From Apostichopus japonicus (Eukaryota; Echinodermata; Holothuroidea; Aspidochirotida; Stichopodidae), in assembly GCF_037975245.1 (NCBI RefSeq), contig NC_092572.1, positions 18,059,489 to 18,123,488 on the forward strand: 64,000 nucleotides of DNA, given 5' to 3'. The notes beneath the pieces are model-generated. The model saw only the letters and a program-made list of their open reading frames with translations. It ran no database searches and was not told the origin of the DNA. Positions 43,801 to 55,800 of this stretch are shown piece after piece; positions within the stretch are counted from its first letter, which is position 1; each line of letters starts with the position of its first letter. A program made the position numbers and the translations under genes.

Positions 43801-46800
43801 GTAGCTATCCTTCTGATGAATACACATACATGTATGTACAATATTAATTTAGTTTTAAATGAATATGTTGTATATATTTCTTTAATAAATATCAGTTACA
43901 GTATATTGGATACAAGTTAATATTAAAGAAAGGCGGTTCATGGTTTGTTATCTATTATTAACGAACATCACTGTAATTAATACAGTTATAACTGCAATTA
44001 ACTTATAAAATGCACTTTCCAAAGTCTGCAGAACCTCATTGTTAAAGATCTACCAAAAGTACTTAGATCTTTGTGTACATACCAAGCATTTACTTATATG
44101 GTCAATTCCATGGTGACTCGCGTGACATTTTTACTCAAATTCCTCTCTATTTGATATCATTTAACAAATAAAGAAATTACCTGGGAGAAAAGCATTAATG
44201 TAGCAGTCAATGTACACCTTAATGCTTACAACAGTAGAGAAAAAATATTTATACCTCAAGTATTGGGGTTGAAATTGGCGAAAAACTAAACGTGACTCGC
44301 GTGACAGTTACTATTAGCAAAAATCAGAATGCACACACAAATGTTCGATTTCTTATGTCTTATTAAAATTTTTCCAATCACTTTTTATAATCATACCGAA
44401 GTTGAAAAATACCTCTACCTCAATTGCTATGCAACTTTGAAAAAAAGTTGTAACGCATGAAAATAACGATGAAGATGTATTGTGACTCGCGTGACAAGAA
44501 AACGTGACTCGCGTGACAAGTTCACTTTTCGGATAGTTCTAGCCCAAATGCAGTAGTGAATTGGTACAGATCTTGCATAGTGAAATATAACATTCATTGG
44601 TCTAGAAAGTGTCCAAAAGGTACTTCCCTTGGGAATGTCCAGATAATATTAATGTCCCCGAGTTACCTTCATGACTGCAGACAGTAGGTAATATACTGTA
44701 CGGGTAGTACAGTTGTTCAGGCAATATATTTTGTCAATTAATATTTATAACAATATTTAGTCTGTTGAAGTCACTCATTTGAAAGTTATAGAAGAAACAG
44801 ATCTATCAAAATGTGATTCAAATTACCATTCTCATTTGTCATATTTGAATAAACCAAAAGTGTAATATTTGAGAAGATACATTCGCTCACAGGATTTTGG
44901 GAATGATTGAGCAGTTAAGACCTTAAGGTTGTCAAGTCATAGCACATGGCATTGCCAGATACAAATATTATGTTTTAGTATAATACTAAGAAATCAATGA
45001 CATGTGCTAACTTTCCAAATGTGGTGATAAAATAGGCATTATATTGCGAATAAATATTCATGATTTTAAATTCTGATATTTCAAATGAAATTATGATGAT
45101 TAGTTGCATTATGTGTGCCCATATTATTCAAGTTGCCTAATTAAAGGGGAATGCATATATGATATCTTTAATCAGTGATTCATTCATCAAACTAGATAAC
45201 ATCCCTGTAATTTTCACACGGTAAATAGGTAGAAACACTATCTTGATTTGACGTGACTCGCGTGACGTGACTCGCGTGACATTCGTAAAGGGTGATTTTC
45301 TGCAAAATTTGAATATCTTCTGAAAAGGAAAATTCAATAATCCTTTTGGTATCTATGTGAAGACTTGATATTCATTATTTTGGAGTAAAACTATTGTGCA
45401 GGCAAGGCGAAAAAAAACAAAAACAGTAAATTTTGTGACTCCGTAACAGTAAATCGAGGGTGTTCACTGTTTTCTATTTACCACTGTTGTCTAATGCCTT
45501 GATATCAAAATAAAATTGAAGCTATTAAGTGAGCACTATGCTATAGCAAATATAATTAGTCCAACACACAGTAAATAGGTAGAAACACTATCTTGATTTG
45601 ACGTGACTCGCGTGACGTGACTCGCGTGACATTCATAAAGGGTGATTTTCCGCAAAATTTGAATATCTTCTGGAAAGGAAAATTCAGTAATCCTGTTGGT
45701 ATCTATGTGAAGACTTGATATTCATTATTTGGAGTAAAACTATTGTGCAGGCAAGGAGAAAAAAAACAAAAACAGTAAATTTTGTGACTCGCAAGACAGT
45801 AAATCGAGGGTGTTTTCAAATCACCACTATTGTCTAATGCCTTGATGTCGAAAAAAAATTAAAGCTATTAAGTGAGCACTATGCTATAGCAAATATAATT
45901 AGTCCAAAAAACTGATGATATCTATGATTACTATGTACAAATCTGCACAAAATGAACTTTCACTGTATTTTTCATAATTTAGTTACAACGGGAACCATTT
46001 GTTATAACCGACCTCATAATCAAACAAATGATGTTTCAGGGGTGAAAAAAATATTTTTAGTAACTACAAGTATTCTATTTATTGGAAACTGGTACAATTT
46101 TAATGTACAATGATTTTAAATTTTTTGGTATGATGTTGACCTTATCATGGAATTGACCATATAGTAGCTCACTCGCATACCTGTCTCCAATCTGCATCTG
46201 CACTTTTCCTATCTACCTTCAGGTACGTAACTGGAAATATTTTAGCACTGCGCCCTCTATTCTTGCTTCCAGGGTACCGCCCACTTTCGCTCACTTCTGA
46301 ATATACCATTCAGAAGTTCTTCACATGTACTGTATATAACATGTACAGAATATACATAATACATATCCTCATACAATACCAAAACAGCATCGGGTATAAA
46401 GTAAATTGACTTCACACAGAGAATCAGAGAAATATCATGATCGATATAAACTCACTTCTTTTTGTTCATTTTGCTTTGTTTATAAATCCTGTATCAATTT
46501 TAATAACCATTTTTTTTCAGGTTTTGCAAGTAATTAATGTACAGATATTCTATTTTACAGAATTTATTGTACATTTGATACTTCAATAACCTGTAGCTCT
46601 GCGTTTTTCTTCTTTCTGTGATTCTCCAAGCTAATGAGGCAAGGCTCAGTTCCTGCCTTACAAGATGGATCAGTGAACTGCATACATGTGAAGCGATTTA
46701 AATTGGTTCATGCCTATCGACACCTTCCTTGTAATATGTAACATCTACAGTAGGCTGTTCAGATCTCCAGGAAAGATCTTACAGCTCAAGTCTGTTTTAG

Positions 46801-49800
46801 TCCCGCAGGCATCGCGGCGATGTCGCAGGTGTTCTCATTTTATGGATGAAACGTTCGATTTATCATCAACTTTCTTATCTTCCTAAGTGATCAGAGCCAG
46901 TGAAATTTTAAATTGCCACGGTATTCATAAATAAGGGATTTAGCTACATTGTACGACAACCACGGTACTGTAATATACATATCAAACTGCAACTTGTAAA
47001 ACTGTAGAACCTGATTTGAAGTTGTTGTATGGTCTTTTTTTATCTTCCTTTTCACTCGATAAAATCATTTGGTGTACATAATTTCTTACTCCTCAAAATG
47101 TTGTGAAGTCTTTGTTATTAAAAGGATAGATTTACAGCACTCCTCCCTTACCTGTCTCTACACTACTATTGCACCAAGTTCCCATCAACCTAGCCTAATA
47201 ACCGGTAACATTTTAGCACTGTACCCCCTCCCCTTGACCTCCTCCCCTCCCCTCTGTGTCATCGCCCATCACCTCCTTCCAAATCTACCATTCGTGCAGT
47301 AGCCTAGATTCTGGTGAAAGTCTTTCTATCATGGTTTTATTGGACGTTTTCTAAAGTTCTGTATTTTGGACTTTGTCATCCAAAAAATTTTGTTTGACTG
47401 ATGAAATAGGACCATCTTCTAAGGAAGAATCGTGGTGATATTGGCAAGCAATGCCTTGGTATATAGCATGATGGAGATATGGATTATTGAAATGGTGTGT
47501 TTATATTGAAATGATATGAATTTTAAATTAGGAAATTGGATGTAAATTTGTAGGAAAAAACAGAAAAAAAAGAAAACTTGTCAGTGTGTTTGTACTGTGT
47601 GACATATATAACACACTGTTTATTTACAGTTTGGATGGTAGAATGAGGAGGGCATTGACCAGAGGGGCGGTTCAATGAGGGTGCTTATTGTTAAAAGGTT
47701 ACCAGTTCATTCTACATGTACATGTAGAATGAGAGTGCTAAGGTTGTGGGGAGACAGGTGAGCTTGTCACTTGTAAATACCAGTAAAGTTTTGGGATAAC
47801 ACGTTTATAATTTATTCATTTGTCATACAGGGGGTATATGCATCCTCTCAAATGTTAGGGGATTGCTTCTCTTTTAAAACATTCAGCCATGGATGTCATT
47901 ATATCCTCCAGTTCTGGCAGAACTTGCAATTTATGCTTTGAGAACTGAACGGCATATCTACGAAAATCAGCGCAATCCATCAACCAATACATTCACGTTA
48001 TATCCATGTGTCTGTTTAACATTCGTTGGTAAAGTCACTCATATCATATATCTTCAGTTTAGTCATAGTAACAGTCACGAGGAAAATTACAGACAACCAG
48101 ATATTTATTTGAAAGGCAGATCTACAGATTGGAGATTAAAACATTTGTTGATATATTTTCAAGTCATCACCCAAGTAATATTTTAACTTTCGTATCGCCG
48201 ACGTGAAGGCTGAAACTCCCTAATATTGGTTAATATTCAGTTCTCGATCGCGGCTCGAAAAATGTGTATAGGATGTCTTAAAAGACAACATTGATTGATT
48301 GCGTGCACGGTGATATAAAATGTTTCATTTATAAGAATAAATATTGCTAGAAACTGTCGTCAGGGTAACGCAATATTATTAAAACCTTGTTTGATATGAA
48401 ATTGCAATATGAAAGATATAAATAGTGCTCTTGCATGCAGCAGTTTACCAAGGACCAATTCGTCACGTGCCTGCCTATAGTGTGCTGCATTGAACACGTA
48501 CAGTACATTATTCTGTATTGTAAACCATCAAATTATTACATGGTACATGCTGTAACTGGATATATAGACAGACCTGTGTGAAGAGAATCTAAAGCTGAGC
48601 TTTATTTTCATTGATTGGCTTCATCCGCACGACCCTTCCATGGATACCGTAGTGATCAGGTTCATAGTATTTTAGGGGGAAAGAATTGTACAGTACACCT
48701 GGAAAAAATGATTGGTTACATGGGCGCTGCATGTGGTCAAATCGTTGAAGCGAACAAACTTATAGCCTGTACATAGGATATCTTTGGTGTTAAAAGATCG
48801 GATCATAAATGTTGTGTCCTTGGGCAAAACACTTTCAGACTTACTGCAATGTTCAGTAATCCCTCTTCACTGAAGCACAAAAGTGGGTTCAAGAACATTT
48901 ACAAATTAACTCTCAAATCAAGAGAACTGAAGACCCACTTTCTTTGATTGAGGAGTTTACTATGATATGAATATATAATTAAATTGCTTTTTCCGAGTGC
49001 AAAAAAGTTACCACGTTAACAACTCAAAAATGCAACTTTCATTTAAAGTTTTAGTTTAAGGCAAAATTAATTATCAATTATAATCATCATTATGGAACGC
49101 TTCCAGGGACAAAATTTTCTACAGTACTAGAAATGTTTTTGAGTCACAACTGTTGTAAATTCATGTGCAGAGAAGGGACCTTGATAAAAAGAAATAAGCT
49201 GGTCAACTTTCTTTCTTTTCTGTACTTTTTAAATTAAAACAACATTTGGTTTTAATCTTTTAAGTTTTGGACAATCATGAAAATCGAAGATCACATTAAT
49301 AAACAGATCTTCCTTGTCTCTTCTGTAATGAAAGTCCAGGCAGAATACAAAACACTATATACTGTAGCAAGACCAGTGTTCAATGATGAGTCTAAATCAG
49401 TTGAAACTGTGCTACAGTATACAGTACCGCAGCTGGTATTCAAAATTAAACTTGCTGAAGGCTGATTTAAGACAGAGCCATTTGGTGTGATAGCCACACC
49501 ATTGCTGCTGCTGGTTGTATACATAAATATATATTTATATAGACATCGTGACTGGCAGAGTAATCAATTAAACGTCACCACAGGCTAAAAAACAGTTGCT
49601 TCATACTCAATTGAACATATGTTCAAGTGTAGACACATGATTATTATGATTATTATTATTATATAATACTGCTGCTATTATTATTCTGCTGCTCATGGTG
49701 TTGGTAACACTGCTTAACATATATGATTTTTTCCTTGTGTACAACCAGTGCTCATGTATGTATCCTTAAAGCAATATAGGTGATCGTCGTGTATCAAGAA

Positions 49801-52800
49801 TGACGACGACTCCGTACATGACCTGCGACGACGCGTCCCAAGAGTGTGTCGCAAAAGATTTTCGGAGGGTCACAGGATTAGTCTGGACGTCTGTAAAATA
49901 GGTCGACAGTGTGTTTTTTTTAATCAATTTGAGTAATTTAATTTTTTTTTAGAGCATCATACAGTCGTTCTTTGTTGCCCAGGCAAACAGGCATGCCTTC
50001 AGCTTAGTATATGACGGGGGGTGGGGGGGGTTTCCAATGGGGTCTACAGTAGTTGGTGGGTCGCGGTTCTGCCCTTGTGGAATTCTGGGTTGCAGGGCTA
50101 AAAGTGAGCGGACTGCTAATCTAGCACATACATGTGCATTAATGTTATATTGCTTTGTGACCTGTGAAGATTTATTGACTTATTGTCATGAAAAAAACTT
50201 GCCAGATGTTTGGATGTTGACTTCTCGATCATCTCTCGACTGTCTCCTATCAACGAACATGATTAGCTGTCTGCCTGCTCATAGTCAAACAGAATTTATT
50301 AACATTTAATGAAGAGCTGGCGGCAATCGTTGCGGCGCCAGCTCGGTCTCATTTGGGTAAAAAGTGGTAGATTTGGAAGGAATATGAGGGATATTTCAAG
50401 AAGGTTTATTTGATTTTTGGAGCCAGATAAACGATGTATGATGTCTAAGTGTCCACTTAATACGAAACAATAATTTTAATTTTGTGTGACCGTGAGGGTA
50501 AATTGTCTATGAAATAGAAATTCATAATGTTGAACTTTGCATTCATGAGTGTAAAACTGTTCATGTATAAAATATTCTGTATTGTAAAAACAAACAACAG
50601 TGGTTTGTACAGTTTATCATATGGTGCATGTTATAACTTTTGCACTGTATTCACTTCACCCTTGTGATGCATGTCGCCACTCTAAATATGCACTTTTGGG
50701 TCTTACTCCATGGGTCTTACCATTTGGTTGTAAATCTGGTTCTTCCATAAAACTATGTACCAAACTAACAAAGAATGAATAATGTGTATCGGAGGAGGAG
50801 CAGGAGGAGCAGGAGGAAAAGTGCACCAGCTTTGGGCCAGTCAAGCTCCCCTTTAGGGTGGAGCATAGGCCTCCCACTATTTATGTTTTCATGTCAGTAT
50901 CTCCTTAGTGATGGAGAGTGATAACTAGTCATCATTTTAAGTACAGTACTTGGGTATATTTAGTTCAATTTGATGTAAACAACTGATGGTCTATCCAAAA
51001 CTGATTTGGGATGTCCTTACAGAAATTCGGTTGTCTAATAGTACACTGGAGTACCATGAAAAATATGCCCTGCACACCTACAGTACAGTCTATTGTGTGG
51101 AAACAGATGGTTCTTAGCTTAGGTATGAATTTATTTGCAAACAAACCCAAAATGTAGATTAATAAGTGGGGGTACACAGAGATGTGTGAAATATTATGTA
51201 TGATTTTTATCAGAGTTACACACAGAAGTTTTACACCATTACCTTATACAAATTTTTAATAAAACGTTCTAGCTTTAATTGAGCATCTTTACAGCCAGGC
51301 TAATCCGGCCTATTGAAGCCTAAATTCTGGTAACACTCTAGGCTTTTAATTCTCTCCAGTGCAGCTAAACTTGAATGACTAATCAATCAAGGTCTATCTC
51401 GACAGTAGGAGTCAAATAAATTTTTAAGAACTCATGTGAATCAAACTGGTTTGAACAAGGACAATATTGCTTTAAGCATGTCATCATATTAATTCAGCGA
51501 GTCCCCATTCTGCGTAGTAAGATGAATAATGATGGTAATACTGTATAATTTGAACCAAGATACTGTATTTATCTCTGCTTCTAGCATGTAACATAGATTA
51601 ACGACCAACTCTTACAGCGTAAAACTTGCATGAATAACAGATCATGCCCCTACTGTACAGGTCCTATGTGAAAATATTGTATTTATTCAGCATTAATTTG
51701 CTATGTAAGCATGTACAGGGAACATTAATTGTTCCAAACCTCGCGGTAAAGTTATCTGTGCAGCAGATCGTAGAATATTAAATAACATCCCATTTATAGA
51801 ACCTCTGAGCTTTGCTAGAATCATGTACATGTATACAAGATTTTAGTGTTCCTTTAAAAGTCCTGATTCTTGTAAAGTGTTAAAGGCTTTTCCCCGTAAA
51901 ACCGTATGAATAATTGCTGCGCAGTCTGTTTTTTTCGTCGGTTATGAGAAACAGATGGCCCTTTGATTGAAAAAAGATTGCAGAATCAAATCGATGTATG
52001 AAGTCTCCGGTGAGATGAACTGTGGGTAAAGAAAGGAGGCGGAAGGAAAAACATGGAATAATTACATTTTATTGATTTTTAAGACCAAATATTTTACGCA
52101 GCAGACCGTGTTATAAATATGTGTTCAATAACTGTGTGAAGTTTATCAGACAGGAATATTATTAGTGGGGCTTTATGCATGTGGAGGTAGAGCAGATGAA
52201 CATAAACATGCACGTCTTAAATTTTTGCAATTCTTAATATTAATTTTCTCCAAAGCCCTAACCCTATTGGAACAATTTTTGGGGGGGCTTTGTTTCTTCT
52301 TCAAGTGTTTTTTTTTTTTTTTTTCTTTGTAAATTTTAAAGATCAGGAGGAAATAGCAAAAGATTCTGGCAGAAATAAAATATTTTTGTTGAATATTTGT
52401 TACTTGAATGCGTGACTGCTGTGACACGTTTATGAAATGTATGTATGTTGAAATAAGAATAAGTGATCCAGTTATTCTATACGTTTTGCTTTTTCTGCAC
52501 AGATTGTCTGTTTTACGTCTATATTTCGTGTTCCACCGTCGTTCGCCATTCCTTCCTGAATCTGTTATAATTATCTTTTCTTCTCCTTTTTTTCATCCGT
52601 TTACAGAAATACCCCGGGTTCGATGTGACCAACATCGTGGAAGCAGATCATCCGGTGAACATAACCAGTTGGTGCTCGGAGGAAAACCAAGACCAGTGCA
52701 CCACCTTCGCCACTGTGGTACCCTACAGATGCCTTGGTAAGACTGTCTGGGTCCCTCTGAGAACTTAAAATTTACTTCGCTCCTCGCTTACCTGTCTCCC

Positions 52801-55800
52801 CACAACCTTAGCACTCTTGTTCTACCGTGCCTAGAATGTCCTGGTAACCTTCTTAACACTATGCACCCTATATGACCGGCCCCTTCGGTCAATGCCCTTC
52901 CTTCTCATTCTACCATCCAAAGTGCCTGTAAACATGTTTTTCGAGTGGATGTTTTCCTTCGAATTTGGTCCATAACGGTAACTTAAGATAATTTGAGAGT
53001 TTTCCATCTACTAGCTTCTAGAGAGCTTGGAAGTTGCTTGCTGCCCTATAAGTATCCTTTTCTTGCATAGGTAGGGAGTTTAGGACTGTTTTGATTAGCG
53101 ACTAACGCTCCATGTAAATCCTGTAAACTTTAAATGTACCTAATTTCATCATTTACCTGTACCCTGTTCCTACACCACTTACTCACTTAAATCCAGAGCC
53201 CTCGGTCATTTATGTAATGCAGACAAAGAAACATGGTATACATGACTTCAAGTTGACTTCCCAAATATAATGTATGTCTGACAATAGCATCCATGCATGC
53301 ATTCTTTCACACTAAATCAAATGTTAGCAAACATTTTATGTGCACAAAAGATAATACTGCTCTGAGCATGCAAAATCATGGAGCTATTGCCATTCGCTGT
53401 ATAAAAGTAGATGTCTTATAATATCTCACTCACCGACAGTATGTGAACCTTACTTTATTAAATTTATATTTGCTTTAAGCTTTCAGTACATAGTTAACTG
53501 TTCCAATCCATGCGTGGATCTTTACATGACAACATCCATTTTATAATAAAAACCAACAAAATCTGCTGTGTTTTTTTTTCCGTTAGCATCAGACGATGTC
53601 CAAATGTATCAAAACTACTGAATTGAACTGTTTGAGTTTGTTTACTTAGGTAAACTATTTCTTGGTTAAAAATACAAGAATCTGACGTCACATCTCTATC
53701 CTTCTTCCAGTCGGAGCATTCGAGAGTGACGCCCTGGTGGTGCCGAGTCTGTGCCGTTTTAGACACCTTCACGAGGAAGGCACCTGCCAGACACCGCAGC
53801 AGTGGAAGAAATCGGCCAGAAACAGCTGCCGGAAGAGCAAAACTAAATTAGCCAGCACCGGCATGCTCCTGCCCTGCAGTGATCAGGTCGACATGTACCA
53901 GGGTGTAGAGTTTGTTTGCTGCCCTCGCTCTGGCCACGAGGAGGAACCACCACGCCCAGTGGAAACGGCACCTGTGAACAGAGGTGAGTTGTTTATTATA
54001 TATGGGGTAAATATGGGGTTTACATATTCATACTAGTGCCAAACAGATTTTTGAATGTCTCAGGATAGAAAACCTTACAGTAACCATCAGTGCCACTATC
54101 CTTACATTTTAACTTTGTTTTGAATGGCATTATTAAGGGAGTCACTTAGTGTTCAGACTGTTTTTTGAAGCCTCTGAAATTTTGTCTCTTTGAGAATACT
54201 ACATGGTTCCCACCTCACCCAGTTGGAATATTTTTTATTTTTAGAAACTATACATGTTCATGTCGTACTTTAAAACACTCATACTCAGTGGCGGAGCTAG
54301 GGGTATTGGTCAGAGGGTGCGAGAATGGTCTGTAGGGGCGCTTTCGACACTATCTAAGCGGAGCGCCACCACAGGGTGGCGTGGAGCGTACAGAAATCTT
54401 TTGAGTAAAGATACTCCCGAGATCGCCAGAAATGACCCTTTCCGGGCCTTGCTAATTTGCAGATAAACGGAGAATAAATAGGTGTCATCGCCTCTTTGTC
54501 AGAAAATTACACCAACAAAATGTGACAAATGTCAATAGGTATTTGAGAGCGCAATAAAAAGTCACTAATCGCAAATAAGTTAAAAGTGGTGAAAAGCTGA
54601 AAAGGGCGCCAGCAGTCCATTTGAGTCTGTCAGGGGGGGGGGGCATCCGCCCCCTATGACTGTATGGACGCTCCGCCACTGCTCTTACTGATAGTATGAG
54701 CAGTATTCATGTGTTTCTATGAGATAAATGTTAGGAACTGTCAATACTGTCAGTATGAGTGCTTTGAAGCATGATATGGGAGGACAGTTTAGACTGGTTT
54801 TAACATTAGGATCAGACCAAGGTTAGGAACTATTCATACTGTCAGTACAAGTGCTCTGCAGCATCATATGGGAGGACAGTATGGAGTGGTATTAGCATTA
54901 GGATTAGAAAAAGGTTAGGAACTGTCCACACTGTCAGTACGAGTGCTTTGAAGCATGATATGATAGGACAGTATATAGAGTTGTATTTAGCACTGGAGAA
55001 TTTGTCCCGACTTGTTGCCTGTGTACCAAAATCTGCACATCGGTATATCATGTGTGACTTACCCATTTTGGCATGGCATTTTACTATGTGATAAAGAATA
55101 AATTATTCACTGTGGATCTTTTTGTAATAGTACTATGACTTCATAAGCAGAGATATGCAGTGTATTCTCTGTGTGAATTTCTGGCTTTAATGCCTTTATT
55201 TGATACTGTTCTCTCTTTGCGTATTGGTCAATAGAGTAATCCTAACACTGTTACATCAAACACTTTCATGAGATTTTGATTTTTTAATATCTATGAAATT
55301 GTAGTGTATGATATTGACTGTATATCCACATTTATTTTTCTTTTCGCATTTGACGCTACAGTGCCCTCAAATCAAGAACCAACTCCGGCAGCAGAAACCG
55401 AAGACCCTTACCTCTCAGGAGGCGACAACCGAGATGAGTCGCAAGCATTCAAATCCGCCAAAGACCGACTTTCGAACAAGCAACGTGAGAGGGTTGCAAC
55501 AGTAATGCAACAGTACCAAGAAGCCCAGAAGAAGTTAGATCCTTCGGCCAAAAATTATGCTGCAAAGAAAAAGGAATTGGCAAAGGTAAAGTACAGGAGT
55601 CCCTCTGGTCAATGGCCTTTTTTTGATCATGCAATCTTGATTTAATTAATTTAATTAATTAATTTGTAGTAATTGTTTTATAATATGATCAATCAGTCCC
55701 AAGTTTGACCTTAGACTTTGTTATATTTAGTTCTTCTTATTTGTGGTTTTGTTCTACACAAAGAAATGAATTTCTGATGACTAAGCCCTTCACCTCAAGT

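Larger units (their letters stand above)
24039..52606. other. APP intron 2 (28.6 kb)
   Basis: Bounded by GTAAGA and TTACAG and splitting the growth-factor-like domain. It holds the features listed separately: most copies of the unclassified dispersed repeat, TTAA elements at 27534, 36336 and 40956, a 25-bp minisatellite near 30176, and the 21-bp array at 31965-32580. The ATTTGCATTG-rich array at 40195, the complex tandem repeat at 42280-43110 and the 2.06-kb transposon at 44099-46159 also lie here. A G-run lies near 29790-29806. The remaining sequence is AT-rich, with no exon I can support. Confidence 0.85.
53984..55361. other. APP intron 4
   Basis: 1378 bp with GTGAGT and ACAG ends. It contains a hAT-type MITE (54296-54681) and, directly after it, a short-range tandem repeat (54729-54985). 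No coding sequence seen. Confidence 0.9.

Noticed and set aside
44113-45630. Regularly recurring GTGACTCGCGTGAC as a CRISPR-like array
   Set aside because: Spacing is irregular, the sequence is eukaryotic, and the motif lies inside a TIR transposon.
50037-50309. 90-codon ORF containing DLLTYCHEK, resembling DVLTYCQK of APP exon 2
   Set aside because: Similarity covers about eight residues only, the surrounding sequence does not match the domain, and no acceptor/donor arrangement fits; probably coincidence.
49766-51476. TTAAAGCAATAT near 49766 and inverted copy ATATTGCTTTAA near 51468 as ends of a 1.7-kb TTAA element
   Set aside because: Match is limited to about nine bases beyond TTAA and the following bases disagree; not enough for TIRs.
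53984-55361. Kunitz inhibitor exon between E1 and E2, as in vertebrate APP751/770
   Set aside because: No six-cysteine Kunitz pattern is visible in intron 4 or intron 5; E1 and E2 exons join in phase without it.
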